Shown here: piece after piece, positions 25,079 to 33,673 of the stretch
How the letters are laid out: each line of letters begins with the position of its first letter
Numbering within the stretch: position 1 is the stretch's first letter
Assembly: GCA_900129675.1 (NCBI GenBank)
Contig: FSRD01000001.1
Span: 981,501-1,045,500, forward strand
Reading direction: 5' to 3'
DNA length: 64,000 nucleotides
Source of the DNA: Bradyrhizobium erythrophlei
Lineage (GTDB): Bacteria; Pseudomonadota; Alphaproteobacteria; Rhizobiales; Xanthobacteraceae
The notes under the pieces: generated by a model
Databases searched by the model: none
What the model was told of the DNA's origin: nothing
What the model saw: the letters and a program-made list of their open reading frames with translations, nothing else
Position numbers and translations under genes: made by a program

Positions 25079-25522
25079 ATGTTTCGCCGTTTCGCATCTA
25101 TCGCATTTATTTGGGTCGCCTTCGCCACCAACGCGCTTGCCGCCGACAAGGCCCATCGCATCGCGATCCAGGTCGACCAGAACGACCCGCAGGTGATGAA
25201 TCTGGCGCTGAACAACGCCACCAACGTGATCGAATATTACCGCGAAAAGAACGAGGACGTCGAAGTCGACATCGTCACCTATGGTCCCGGCCTGCACATG
25301 CTGCGATCAGACACCTCGCCGGTGCAGGACCGCATCAAGCGGCTCAAGGACATGGTATTCCCGGGCAAGATCCAGTTCTCCGCCTGCAACAAGACCAAGC
25401 AGGGCATGGAAAAGACCGAGGGACACGCGATTTCGGTGCTGCCCGAGGCCACGGTGGTACCGTCAGGCGTGGTTCATCTGATGGAATTACAGGAGCAGGG
25501 CTGGAGTTACGTCCGGCCTTGA
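25079..25522 (+). CDS. Exported DsrE-like sulfur-relay protein (second of two)
   Basis: A 147-residue paralogue of the gene upstream: signal peptide to about residue 22, 'HRIAIQVDQNDPQVMNLALNNATNVIEYYREKNEDVEVDIVTYGPGLHML', then the reactive-type cysteine in 'KIQFSACNKTKQGM' and the shared ending 'LQEQGWSYVRP' (the sister ends 'LTENGYTLVKP'). GGGAG precedes the ATG. The two genes probably arose by tandem duplication and may form a hetero-oligomer. Confidence 0.88.
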   Translation: MFRRFASIAFIWVAFATNALAADKAHRIAIQVDQNDPQVMNLALNNATNVIEYYREKNEDVEVDIVTYGPGLHMLRSDTSPVQDRIKRLKDMVFPGKIQFSACNKTKQGMEKTEGHAISVLPEATVVPSGVVHLMELQEQGWSYVRP

Positions 25523-25633
25523 GGAGCAAGACTCCTTCGAAATGGCTGTCCAGTGGAGACAAGAATGTTTGAGCAGGCCATCGTAATGGAATAATATCCT
25601 CCGCGAGACCCAATTGAGGACGCGGCAGCCGTC

Positions 25634-26674
25634 ATGATCTTTCGTCAGCTCTTCGACAGCGTTTCAGGCACCTACAGCTACCTCTTGGCCAGCCGGGCCG
25701 GCGGCGAGGCGCTGATCCTCGATCCCGTGCTGGAAAAGGCCGACCGCTATTGCCAGTTGCTGCGCGAACTCGATCTGCGGCTGGTCAAGGCGGTCGACAC
25801 CCATCTGCACGCCGACCATGTCACGGGCCTGGGCGAACTGCGCGACCGCACCCAGTGCATCACCATCATGGGCGAGCAGAGCAAGGCCGACGTGGTGTCG
25901 ATGCGGGTTGCCGATGGCGACAAGGTGATGATCGAGGGCCTCAGCCTCGACGTGATGTACACGCCCGGCCATACCGACGATTCCTATAGTTACTTGATGG
26001 GCGACCGCGTCTTCACCGGCGATACGCTCTTGATCCGCGGCACCGGCCGCACCGATTTCCAGAATGGCAGTTCGCGGGCGCAATATGAATCGATCTTCAA
26101 CCGGCTCTTGAAACTGCCGGAGGAGACCATGGTGTTTCCCGCCCATGACTATAAGGGCGACACCGTCTCCACCATCGGCGAGGAGAAGCGCTACAATCCC
26201 AGGCTTCAGGTGCGCTCGGTCGACGAGTATGTCGAGCTGATGGCCAATCTGAAGCTGCCCAATCCGAAGATGATGGACGTCGCCGTACCCGCCAACATGC
26301 ATGTCGGCCTGCATCAGCACGACCTCGCCAAGGAAGGATTGTCGTTCACCGCCCGCGAAGCGATCGACAGATTAGGCCGCCCGGATATCCTGCTGGTGGA
26401 CCTCCGGGAGAACAGCGAGCGCGCCAAGCACGGCACGCTCTCGGGCGCGCTGCACGCACCCTATCCCGGCATCTGCGAGAGCCTCGCGCCCGGCGGCATG
26501 CTGCGCGAGGTCGCCGCGGCCACCGGGCGCCGCATCGTGTTCTTCTGCGCCTTCGGCGAGCGCTCGGCGATGGCGGTGGCCGCCGCCAAGAAAGCGGGCC
26601 TTGCCAACACCGCCCACATCGAAGGTGGCATGGATGCCTGGAAGAAGGCCGGCGGGCCGGTGATGCACGGGTAA
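25634..26674 (+). CDS. Persulfide dioxygenase-like MBL protein fused to rhodanese domain
   Basis: A 346-residue protein. Residues 1-235 form an ETHE1-type metallo-beta-lactamase domain ('THLHADHVTGLGELRDRT', 'YTPGHTDDSYSYLMGDRVFTGDTLLI', 'FPAHDYKG'), which oxidises glutathione persulfide to sulfite with a mononuclear iron. Residues about 240-345 form a rhodanese domain with the active loop 'FFCAFGERSAMA'. Such fusions couple sulfur transfer and persulfide oxidation. No signal peptide, so it is cytoplasmic. Placed right after the Sox and DsrE genes, it probably removes sulfane sulfur generated by them (inference). Confidence 0.93.
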   Translation: MIFRQLFDSVSGTYSYLLASRAGGEALILDPVLEKADRYCQLLRELDLRLVKAVDTHLHADHVTGLGELRDRTQCITIMGEQSKADVVSMRVADGDKVMIEGLSLDVMYTPGHTDDSYSYLMGDRVFTGDTLLIRGTGRTDFQNGSSRAQYESIFNRLLKLPEETMVFPAHDYKGDTVSTIGEEKRYNPRLQVRSVDEYVELMANLKLPNPKMMDVAVPANMHVGLHQHDLAKEGLSFTAREAIDRLGRPDILLVDLRENSERAKHGTLSGALHAPYPGICESLAPGGMLREVAAATGRRIVFFCAFGERSAMAVAAAKKAGLANTAHIEGGMDAWKKAGGPVMHG

Positions 26675-26677
26675 TCC

Positions 26678-26780
26678 CGTCATTCCGGGGCGCGCGCCAG
26701 CGCGAACCTCAGATGCGCAATTGCGCATCGGGGAATCTCGAGATTCCGGGTTCGATGCTTCGCATCGCCCCGGAATGACG
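26678..26780. repeat. Intergenic palindromic repeat, 'cgtcattccggggcg' family
   Basis: CGTCATTCCGGGGCG pairs with CGCCCCGGAATGACG, with inner complementary stretches ('tcgagattccggg' and 'atgcgcaattgcgcat'). It lies between convergent genes. Confidence 0.85.
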
Positions 26781-26788
26781 AAGGAGGT

Positions 26789-27628
26789 CTACCGCGCCAC
26801 CCGCTTCAATTCCGCCGTCAGCATATCCAGCGCTTCCGCCAGCATCACGCCGCCGCACACCGTCAGCCGCTCCGGAATCACGATGCGTTTGTCCGGCGGA
26901 TAGAAGTGCTGCAGCGCCGGATGCAGCAGGAAGGCGCGGCCGTTATCCTCCGCGCGGTCGCCTGTCTCCGACACCACGAGAAAGTCGGGCCTCAGGCTGA
27001 CGATCGCTTCCAGCGAGGTAAATCCGCCGAAGGCGATGCCGAGATCGCCGGCCGGGTTGAGCAAGCCGGTTTCGGTCAGCAGCGAAGAGACCAGGCTGTC
27101 GCGGCCGGACACAAAACCGCGCCGCGACAGCGGCAGCACCCGGTAATGCTTGCCGGTGACGGTGTCCCGGGCGCGCGCGATCGCGGCGTCGAGCCGCGCG
27201 ATTTCGGCTTTGGCGCGATCCGGGTGCTGCACCACCTCGCCCATTTCGCGGATCTGGTCCTTCACCTCGGGAAGCGTGCGCGGCACGGTGAATTCGGCGA
27301 CATGCAGCCCCTTCGCCTTCAACACTTCCCGCGTCGAACGCCTGTCGAACCGGCTTGCGAGCACAATGTCGGGCTTGAGCACCAGCACGTCTTCGGCACC
27401 GCCCGACAGGATCGGGTAATGGCGCGCCTTGTCGGCCGCCCAGGATTGCCAGCCATCGCGCGCGTATCGGCTCAATCCGAGGATTTGCTCGGGATCGGCC
27501 AGCGTCAGCAGCAATTGATCGCTGCAGACATTCATCGAGACGATGCGTGGCAGACCGGTCGCCGACGACGCGTCGCTAGACACCGCCAAGGCTACAATCG
27601 CCAACAGAGCTGCAAGACATCGCCACAT
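26789..27628 (-). CDS. btuF: Cobalamin ABC transporter binding protein, BtuF-like
   Basis: A 279-residue periplasmic binding protein; I start it at 27628 (ATGA overlap with the ATPase gene). Signal peptide about residues 1-24, then a class III binding-protein fold: 'RIVSMNVCSDQLLLTLADPEQILGLSRYARD', a long helix, and 'GGFTSLEAIVSLRPDFLVVSE'. BtuF and iron-siderophore proteins share this fold; cobalamin is inferred from the riboswitch-controlled receptor across the divergent promoter region. Iron-chelate transport is the alternative. Confidence 0.85.
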   Translation of the reverse strand: MWRCLAALLAIVALAVSSDASSATGLPRIVSMNVCSDQLLLTLADPEQILGLSRYARDGWQSWAADKARHYPILSGGAEDVLVLKPDIVLASRFDRRSTREVLKAKGLHVAEFTVPRTLPEVKDQIREMGEVVQHPDRAKAEIARLDAAIARARDTVTGKHYRVLPLSRRGFVSGRDSLVSSLLTETGLLNPAGDLGIAFGGFTSLEAIVSLRPDFLVVSETGDRAEDNGRAFLLHPALQHFYPPDKRIVIPERLTVCGGVMLAEALDMLTAELKRVAR

Positions 27629-28401
27629 CAGATTTCCGCCCAAGGCACGATCACGGTTTCGCGCTGGTATTCTGCGCGATAGGCGCTGATCCGGAACACG
27701 TCAGCGATCACCTGCTCCGACAGCGCCTCGGCCGGCGCGCCCTGCGACACCAGGCGGCCTTCCCCGAGCACCAGCATATGATCGGAAAATCGCGCGGCAA
27801 GCCCGAGATCGTGCGTCACCACGATCACCAGCACGCCCTTGTCGGCGGCCGAACGCAGGCCCTTCATGACGTCGATCTGATGGCGCGGATCGAGCGAGGC
27901 GGTCGGCTCGTCCGCCAGGATCACGGGGGCTTCCACCGCCAGCACGCGCGCCAGCGCGACGCGGCTGCGCTCGCCGCCGGACAATTCGGTGACGCGGCGT
28001 TCGGCGAATTCCATGACATCCACCGCCCGCATCGCCCTAAGCACCGCATCGGCGTCTTCAGGCGACAATCGCGCCGGATCGGTCGCGCCATGCGGATAGC
28101 GGCCGAGCGCGACGATATCACGCGCCGGCAACGGCCAGTGCACGATGTGCCCCTGCGGCAAATAGGCAAAGCGTTTGGCACGCTCGCGCAACGGCAACGA
28201 CGACAGCGGATCGCCGCCGACATGGATGGTGCCGTCGGACGGCAACAATCCCGCCAGCGCACGCAGCAGCGTGGTCTTGCCGGCGCCGTTCGGCCCGACC
28301 AGCGCGACCAGATGCCCTGACGACAGCGACAGCGAAACATCCCTTAGCACCGGCCGACCGGCCAGCGCCACATTCAGATTCTCAGCGGACAGCAGCGTCA
28401 T
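27628..28401 (-). CDS. btuD: ABC transporter ATPase, BtuD/FecE-like
   Basis: A 257-residue ATPase with Walker A 'GPNGAGKTT', signature 'LSGGERSRVALARVLA', Walker B 'VILADEPTASLD' and His switch 'VVTHDLG'. It overlaps the permease gene by 4 bases and the binding-protein gene by one base at each junction type (ATGA), so the three genes form a compact uptake operon. Cobalamin specificity rests on context. Confidence 0.9.
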   Translation of the reverse strand: MTLLSAENLNVALAGRPVLRDVSLSLSSGHLVALVGPNGAGKTTLLRALAGLLPSDGTIHVGGDPLSSLPLRERAKRFAYLPQGHIVHWPLPARDIVALGRYPHGATDPARLSPEDADAVLRAMRAVDVMEFAERRVTELSGGERSRVALARVLAVEAPVILADEPTASLDPRHQIDVMKGLRSAADKGVLVIVVTHDLGLAARFSDHMLVLGEGRLVSQGAPAEALSEQVIADVFRISAYRAEYQRETVIVPWAEI

Positions 28402-29441
28402 AGGATGCCTCCGCCGAGCGCGCGGCGTTCGCGCATGATCAAATAGAGGAAGAACGGCACGCCGATGATCGAAGTCAGCACGCCGACCTTGATGTCACTT
28501 GTCGAGGGAATGATGCGCACGGCGATATCCGCCGCAAGCAGCAGCGCCGCGCCAGTGAATGCACTCGGCACCAACAGCCGCGCCGGGTCGTGCCCGATCA
28601 GCGGCCGCATCAGATGCGGCGCGACGAGGCCGATGAAGCCGATGGTGCCGGACACCGCGACCGCGCCGCCGACCCCAAGGGCAACGCCGAGAATCACCAA
28701 CAGCCGCAGGCGGGCGACATCGACACCGAGGCTTTGTGCGGTTTCCTCGCCGAGCGTCAGCGCGCGGAAAGCGCGGCGCTGGCTGATCAGGATGACCGTG
28801 CCGGCGACGATGAAGGGCAGCGCCAGCATGACGTGCTCAAAACTGCGGTCCTCCAGCGAGCCGAGCAGCCAGAACGCGATTTCGAGCACCACGAAGGGAT
28901 TGCTGGAGAGATTCATCACCAGCGCGGTTGCAGCGCCCGCCAGGCTCGAGATCGCGAGCCCCGCGAGAATCAGGATCAATAACCCGGCGTTGCGGCCGGC
29001 GATCGCAAGCAACGCGAATACCGAGCCAAACGCGGCGATGACCGCCACGACCGGCAGCGCATAGGAGCGCACATCGGCCAGCCCCAGCGCAATCACCAGC
29101 ACGGCGCCGAACGCCGCCGATTGCGGCGCGCCGAACAGCGAGGGCGAGGCCAGGGGATTGCGCAGCAATCCCTGCAGCGCCGCGCCCGACAATCCCAGGA
29201 TCGCGCCGATCGCCAGCGCCAAAATCGTGCGTGGCAGGCGAATTTCGCGCACGATCACCTGCGCCACGTCGCTGCCGCCGCCGAACAGCGCTTTGACCAC
29301 GGCAACCGGCGACAGCCGTACTGCCCCGGTGCCGAGCGACACCAGCACCAGCAATGCCACAAGTGCGACAAGCGCCGCCGTTGCGCCGAAACGCCGGCGC
29401 GCGGCAGCCGCGTTTACAGCGATTACGGCCTCAACACCCAT
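28398..29441 (-). CDS. btuC: ABC transporter permease, FecCD/BtuC family
   Basis: A 347-residue permease with about ten hydrophobic segments. I place the start at 29441 ('MGVEAVIAVNAAAARRR'), with GAGG 7 bases upstream; the longer frame adds 22 residues without support. Family features include 'REIRLPRTILALAIGAILGLSGAALQGLLRNPLASPSLFG', 'GTIGFIGLVAPHLMRPLIGHDPARLL' and the C-terminal 'GVLTSIIGVPFFLYLI'. It forms the channel for the BtuD/BtuF partners. Confidence 0.9.
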   Translation of the reverse strand: MGVEAVIAVNAAAARRRFGATAALVALVALLVLVSLGTGAVRLSPVAVVKALFGGGSDVAQVIVREIRLPRTILALAIGAILGLSGAALQGLLRNPLASPSLFGAPQSAAFGAVLVIALGLADVRSYALPVVAVIAAFGSVFALLAIAGRNAGLLILILAGLAISSLAGAATALVMNLSSNPFVVLEIAFWLLGSLEDRSFEHVMLALPFIVAGTVILISQRRAFRALTLGEETAQSLGVDVARLRLLVILGVALGVGGAVAVSGTIGFIGLVAPHLMRPLIGHDPARLLVPSAFTGAALLLAADIAVRIIPSTSDIKVGVLTSIIGVPFFLYLIMRERRALGGGIL

Positions 29442-29590
29442 CCATCGTCCTCGAACAGCCTCGCCCGCGCGGAACGAGTTCGCCGGGCAAGACTGCTCAT
29501 GCGGCAAAAAGGGCGCACCCGTCCAGTGACGATTGCGGGCGCCGAAAGATGGATTGACTCCGATCTCGACAAACTTCTACCGTAATTCCC

Positions 29591-29762
29591 GACGGTTCCT
29601 TGAGCTAGGGATCAAAAGGGAATGCGGTGCGGGGAAATCTCCCCAATTCCGCGGCTGCCCCCGCAACTGTAAGCGGTGAATCTTTCGTCACATGCCACTG
29701 GGAATCTCGGTCCTGGGAAGGCGACGAAGGGTATCGACCCGCAAGCCAGGAGACCTGCCGTC
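29591..29762 (+). promoter_or_regulatory. Cobalamin riboswitch
   Basis: GACGG at the start pairs with CCGTC at the end to close the element. Inside are the hallmark blocks: 'gggaatgcggtg', GCTGCCCCCGCAACTGTAA, 'ccactgggaa', 'gggaaggcg' and the B12 box AAGCCAGGAGACCTGCC at 29743-29759. The RNA reads toward the TonB-dependent receptor, whose start is about 125 bases downstream; binding of adenosylcobalamin should lower its expression. Confidence 0.95.
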
Positions 29763-29887
29763 AGCCGTGGTCACACGCGAAGATGTCGGTCGGGGAGTAC
29801 AGACATTAGCTTCACCAGGCTTGCGAGAGCACCGGTGAGACTTGGTTCGCTGTGACGTGCCACTGACGTCATACCGAGGTCTGAACC

Positions 29888-32155
29888 ATGTCTTGCTCCA
29901 TTACCGTCGCCAATCGGCGGCGTTTTCTGCTCGCCTGCAGCTTTCTCGTGCCCTTATTGTTTGCGGCCAGTTCCGGCGCGCAAGCACAGCAACCTGCCTC
30001 CGCCGATTCGTTGCCGCCGATCGAGATCAGCCCACCCGTCGACCAGAATCGAACCCGGGCGCAGCCGACCTACGATGAAGGCGGCGGTCCACGCCGCGCA
30101 GCGCCCAACAGGGCGCCGACGAGCAACACTGCTGCGCCGGGCACCGGCTCGAATTCCTCGACGACAACGTCATCGAGCGACGGAAACGGCGGCCGGCAAT
30201 TTGCCGGCATCGTCGGCACTGCGTCGAACGTCATTACCGCGGACGACATCTCACATTCGCCGGCGCAAACCCTGCAGGAAATCATCGCGCAGGTGCCCGG
30301 CGTGCAACTGCACTCCTTCTACGGCGGCGTGAACGGCGCCGGCACCGCGGTGGACTTGCGCGGATTCGGCGCCTTCGCCACACCCAACACGCTCGTGCTG
30401 CTCAACGGACGGCGATTGAACGACATCGACCTCGGCGCGGTCGACTTTTCGACCATCCCGCGCGATTCGATCGAACGCATCGAAATCATCCCCGGCAACA
30501 GCGGCGCCGTGCTCTACGGCGACAACGCGATCGGCGGCGTCATCAATGTCGTGACAAAAACCGGCGTCGGCGGCCCTCCGGTCGCGATTCGCGGCGAAGC
30601 CGGGGTCGGCTCCTTCAACAGCCGCATGGCATCGGTCTCGGCCGCCACCAATTCAGGGCCGTGGTCGACCTCGTTCTATGGCAACGGCTTCAAGTCCGAC
30701 GGCTATCGCGACAACAACGCGCTGGATCAGCGCAACGGCATCGGCAACCTCAACTACACGACGCCCGACCTGAAGGCGTTTCTGACGGTGACCGGTGACG
30801 ATCAAAAGCTGGGATTCCCCGGCACAAGGCTGGTGGATCCGTCGATCGGCCTCAACGAGTTGGTCACCGATCGAAAAGGCACAGCGACCCCGTTCGACTA
30901 CGGCAACAAGCAGGGCAAGAGCGCTACTGCCGGCTTCACCAAGACCATGTGGAACGGCGTCGATCTTATCGTCGACGGTGGCTATCGGCAAAAGGACACC
31001 CAGGGCGGATTCTTCGGCCCCGACCCGGGCCTCAGCTTCTTTTCCAACTATGTCGACGCGCGATTGAAACAGTGGTCGATCACGCCGCGCGTGAGCATCA
31101 AGAACACGATTTTCGACATGCCGTCCGCAGCCCTCACCGGCATCGATTACTACGATGCGGTCTATCATCAGGATCAGAGCGCCCTGAGGGGCATGGCGCC
31201 GATCCACATGTTCGACATCAACCAGAAGTCGCTGGCCGGTTACTGGCAGCAGACCATCGGCCTGTTGCCGACCACCGATTTCTCATATGGCGGTCGCGTG
31301 CAGAACACCCATGTCGATGCACGGGATATTTTCGATCCATTCGCGTCGCCGTTCGCTTTCAGCGCCCAGGCACTTCCGCTCTACAGCGACGAAACGAACT
31401 ATGCCTTGCATCTCGGCATCGAGCATCGCTTCGACAACGTATTCTCGGTGTTCGGCCGTGCGGCGCATGCGTTCCGCACGCCCAATGTCGACGAGCGCGT
31501 TGCGTCGGGGCCGGCCTTCGATGCCTTCTTCAATCCGATCCCGCAGAACTTCCAGTTGAAGACCCAGACGTCGGAGGACGTCGAAGGCGGTTTCCGGGTC
31601 AAGACCAACATTTTCCAGATGCAATCCAGCGTCTACCTGATGAACCTCCAGAACGAGATCCATTTCGACCCGATCAACTTCTTCAACTACAATCTCGATC
31701 CGACAAGGCGCTACGGTTCCGAGACCAGCGCCTCGGTGCGGGTCAGCGACAGCGTGTTGCTGCGTGGCGGCATGGCCTACACCCGCGCCGTGTTCCGCGA
31801 GGGACCGTTCGCCGGCAATGACATCCCGCTGGTGTCCCGTTACACCGCCAATGCCGGCGTGACCTGGAACATCTGGCAGAATTACCTGGTCTTCGACGCG
31901 ACGCTGCGCGGCTGGAGTTCGCGCATCATGGACAACGACCAGCCCAACCTGCAGACCCGCATTCCTGCCGACGCGACCGCCGACCTCAAGCTGAGCGGGC
32001 AGTATGAGCACTTCTTCTGGTCGCTCAGCGTCAACAACGTCCTCAACGCGCTGTACTACGACTACGCGGTGGCGAGTTCGTTCACGGCCGGGCGTTTTGC
32101 CGCCTATCCGCTACCGGGCCGCACCTACATGGTGAAGGCCGGCGCGACGTTCTGA
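29888..32155 (+). CDS. btuB: TonB-dependent outer-membrane receptor, probable vitamin B12 receptor
   Basis: A 755-residue receptor with a signal peptide (about residues 1-36) and a Pro/Ser/Thr-rich spacer (50-100). The plug domain (about 115-235) contains 'TLQEIIAQVPGVQLHSFYGGVNGAGTAVDLRGFG' and 'IERIEIIPGNSGAVLYGDNAIGGVINVVTK', and a 22-strand beta barrel ends 'YAVASSFTAGRFAAYPLPGRTYMVKAGATF' with a terminal Phe. The N-terminal 'LPPIEISPP' is a candidate TonB box. Control by a cobalamin riboswitch and a divergent btuCDF-like operon point to corrinoid uptake; sequence alone would also allow a siderophore receptor. Confidence 0.9.
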   Translation: MSCSITVANRRRFLLACSFLVPLLFAASSGAQAQQPASADSLPPIEISPPVDQNRTRAQPTYDEGGGPRRAAPNRAPTSNTAAPGTGSNSSTTTSSSDGNGGRQFAGIVGTASNVITADDISHSPAQTLQEIIAQVPGVQLHSFYGGVNGAGTAVDLRGFGAFATPNTLVLLNGRRLNDIDLGAVDFSTIPRDSIERIEIIPGNSGAVLYGDNAIGGVINVVTKTGVGGPPVAIRGEAGVGSFNSRMASVSAATNSGPWSTSFYGNGFKSDGYRDNNALDQRNGIGNLNYTTPDLKAFLTVTGDDQKLGFPGTRLVDPSIGLNELVTDRKGTATPFDYGNKQGKSATAGFTKTMWNGVDLIVDGGYRQKDTQGGFFGPDPGLSFFSNYVDARLKQWSITPRVSIKNTIFDMPSAALTGIDYYDAVYHQDQSALRGMAPIHMFDINQKSLAGYWQQTIGLLPTTDFSYGGRVQNTHVDARDIFDPFASPFAFSAQALPLYSDETNYALHLGIEHRFDNVFSVFGRAAHAFRTPNVDERVASGPAFDAFFNPIPQNFQLKTQTSEDVEGGFRVKTNIFQMQSSVYLMNLQNEIHFDPINFFNYNLDPTRRYGSETSASVRVSDSVLLRGGMAYTRAVFREGPFAGNDIPLVSRYTANAGVTWNIWQNYLVFDATLRGWSSRIMDNDQPNLQTRIPADATADLKLSGQYEHFFWSLSVNNVLNALYYDYAVASSFTAGRFAAYPLPGRTYMVKAGATF

Positions 32156-32163
32156 TCCGGACA

Positions 32164-32195
32164 GCCGGTCCGGAGCCCGCTCCGGACCGGCTTTT
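32164..32195 (+). terminator. Intrinsic terminator after the B12 receptor gene
   Basis: GCCGGTCCGGAGC pairs perfectly (13 bp) with GCTCCGGACCGGC across a 2-base loop and is followed by TTTT. Confidence 0.85.
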
Positions 32196-32392
32196 CCTGG
32201 CCTGACGATAATCTGCTGCAGCGCCACCAGGACCATCCGAAAGGCGGCGGCGGGGCCGGCTTTCACCATTGTGGCCGATTCGGCGCGATAACGCGGCTTT
32301 TGCGGGCGAAAAGAACCCCCTCAGCGCAGCGATCCATGGTAATACCGCCGAAACATCGCCGGCGATATTCGTCGCGATTCCAGAGGTATATG

Positions 32393-32665
32393 ATGAACGA
32401 TGAGCCGAAAAGCGCCGCCGAAATGAAAGAGCTTCGGCTCAACCGGAAGCGCACCCAGGAAGTCGAGGGCATCAAGGCGATGGCCGAAATCGCGGCGGCC
32501 GATATCGCCATTCGAAAGCGGACCGAGACGTTGCGCGCACTCCGATTGGCCAAGGAGGCCGCCGACCTCGCCAACCCGCCCGAGCCGAAGGTCAAAGCCA
32601 AGGCCAAGGCCAAAGCTCCTGCCAGGACTGCAGCCAAGACCGCGAAAAAGGCTGACGCGACATGA
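32393..32665 (+). CDS. Small Lys/Ala-rich protein, first of an overlapping pair
   Basis: A 90-residue charged, helical protein ('MNDEPKSAAEMKELRLNRKRT...') with a repetitive basic tail of alternating Lys and Ala (residues 65-90). The second of two adjacent ATGs (32390, 32393) is preferred because AGAGG is 6 bases before it. I do not recognise a family. A 12-residue motif 'LRALRLAKEAAD' recurs in the next gene as 'LKALRLAREAAE'. The tail resembles those of histone-like or other nucleic-acid-binding proteins (inference). Confidence 0.65.
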   Translation: MNDEPKSAAEMKELRLNRKRTQEVEGIKAMAEIAAADIAIRKRTETLRALRLAKEAADLANPPEPKVKAKAKAKAPARTAAKTAKKADAT

Positions 32666-32949
32666 CAAAGGAAGATCGCGACCGCGCCCAGGCGCGGCTC
32701 GACAAACAAACCAGGGCGGCCCAGGACGCCCGGTCCGGCAAAGCGGACCGGGACTCGGCCAGCAAGGCCGTGCTCGACAACATGGCGAAGCTGAAGGCTT
32801 TGCGGCTTGCCCGCGAAGCGGCCGAGCCGCCACGTCCGGTCGCCGCACCGAAGAAGGCCGCCGCCAAGTCGAAGAAATCCAGCGGCGAGAAAGCCCCGGC
32901 GCTGACGGATTGGCTGGCCAGCCAGCAAAGCGGCGGTCGCCGCACCTGA
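32662..32949 (+). CDS. Small Lys/Ala-rich protein, second of an overlapping pair
   Basis: A 95-residue charged protein overlapping the previous gene by 4 bases (ATGA). Its N-terminus is rich in Arg, Asp and Gln. It then has 'MAKLKALRLAREAAEPPRP', a Lys/Ala stretch, and a less charged end ('ALTDWLASQQSGG'). The shared motif and overlap make it a diverged paralogue or functional partner of the gene upstream. No family recognised. Confidence 0.65.
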   Translation: MTKEDRDRAQARLDKQTRAAQDARSGKADRDSASKAVLDNMAKLKALRLAREAAEPPRPVAAPKKAAAKSKKSSGEKAPALTDWLASQQSGGRRT

Positions 32950-33045
32950 ATGCAAGCGCGCGCGGTTCTGAGCCGGTCAGAACCGCGACGCTGTGTGCTT
33001 CGACGTATTTCTTGGACGTATTTCTTGGACGTGTTTGCGGTAGCT

Positions 33046-33288
33046 TTACGCCGGTGCCGGCCACTCGATCATCGATCGCGTCTTGGTCTCGGCGTCATAG
33101 ACCTGCACCTGAAGCATCTGGAACTTGTTCTTCAGAGCCATGCCCGCCTCCTCGGCGGCTTCGACGGTGTCGTGGTGCGACTTGAAATGGCCGTCGACGA
33201 CCAGCGAATATCCGCTGGTCGGCGCCTTGTCGGCGCGAATGATTTTGCGTGGCTGCGCTTCTTCAGCCTCGATCTTCGGCTTCTTCAT
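33046..33288 (-). CDS. Small conserved-looking protein, 80 residues
   Basis: An 80-residue soluble protein; I place the start at 33288 ('MKKPKIEAEEAQPRKIIRADKAPTSGYSLVVDGHFKSHHDTVEAAEEAG'). The second half, 'LKNKFQMLQVQVYDAETKTRSMIEWP', reads as a compact beta-alpha-beta domain in the style of small housekeeping proteins in rhizobia. Function unknown. It is divergent from the next small gene. Confidence 0.6.
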   Translation of the reverse strand: MKKPKIEAEEAQPRKIIRADKAPTSGYSLVVDGHFKSHHDTVEAAEEAGMALKNKFQMLQVQVYDAETKTRSMIEWPAPA

Positions 33289-33487
33289 GCTGGATGCTGG
33301 CTCCGTGTTAGGCCCGTTTTGGAGCGTACTCCGCAAAAAGGGCAGGAAAGATCGTTCGACCGGCGCTAATATGCCGTTCAAACCCGGTCAGATTGAGGTC
33401 TTACGTCATTCTGACGGAATGCCTAGTGTTTTCGATCGAATTGGCTATTCGAACAAACCGCCGATCGATCCGGCGAAAAGGAACAAT

Positions 33488-33643
33488 ATGGGTGGAATCG
33501 GCAGGAGGAACGAACCTCCGAAGCAAGGCGACGACAAACCGAAGAAGCCGCCGCCACCTCCGGTCGAGGATGACGAGATCGAGGATGGCGACATCGCCAC
33601 GCCGAAGCGCGATCGCTACGGCAACGACGACGAGCCGTTGTAA
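33488..33643 (+). CDS. Small Pro-rich acidic protein
   Basis: A 51-residue protein from the ATG at 33488, which has AAAAGGAA just upstream; an in-frame ATG at 33371 would give 90 residues but lacks a ribosome binding site. The sequence is low in complexity: 'RNEPPKQGDDKPKKPPPPP', an acidic stretch 'VEDDEIEDGD', and a basic end. Probably disordered. No family recognised. Confidence 0.5.
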   Translation: MGGIGRRNEPPKQGDDKPKKPPPPPVEDDEIEDGDIATPKRDRYGNDDEPL

Positions 33644-33673
33644 ATCCCGACGCGGCGACGCGCCCGTGTGCGT

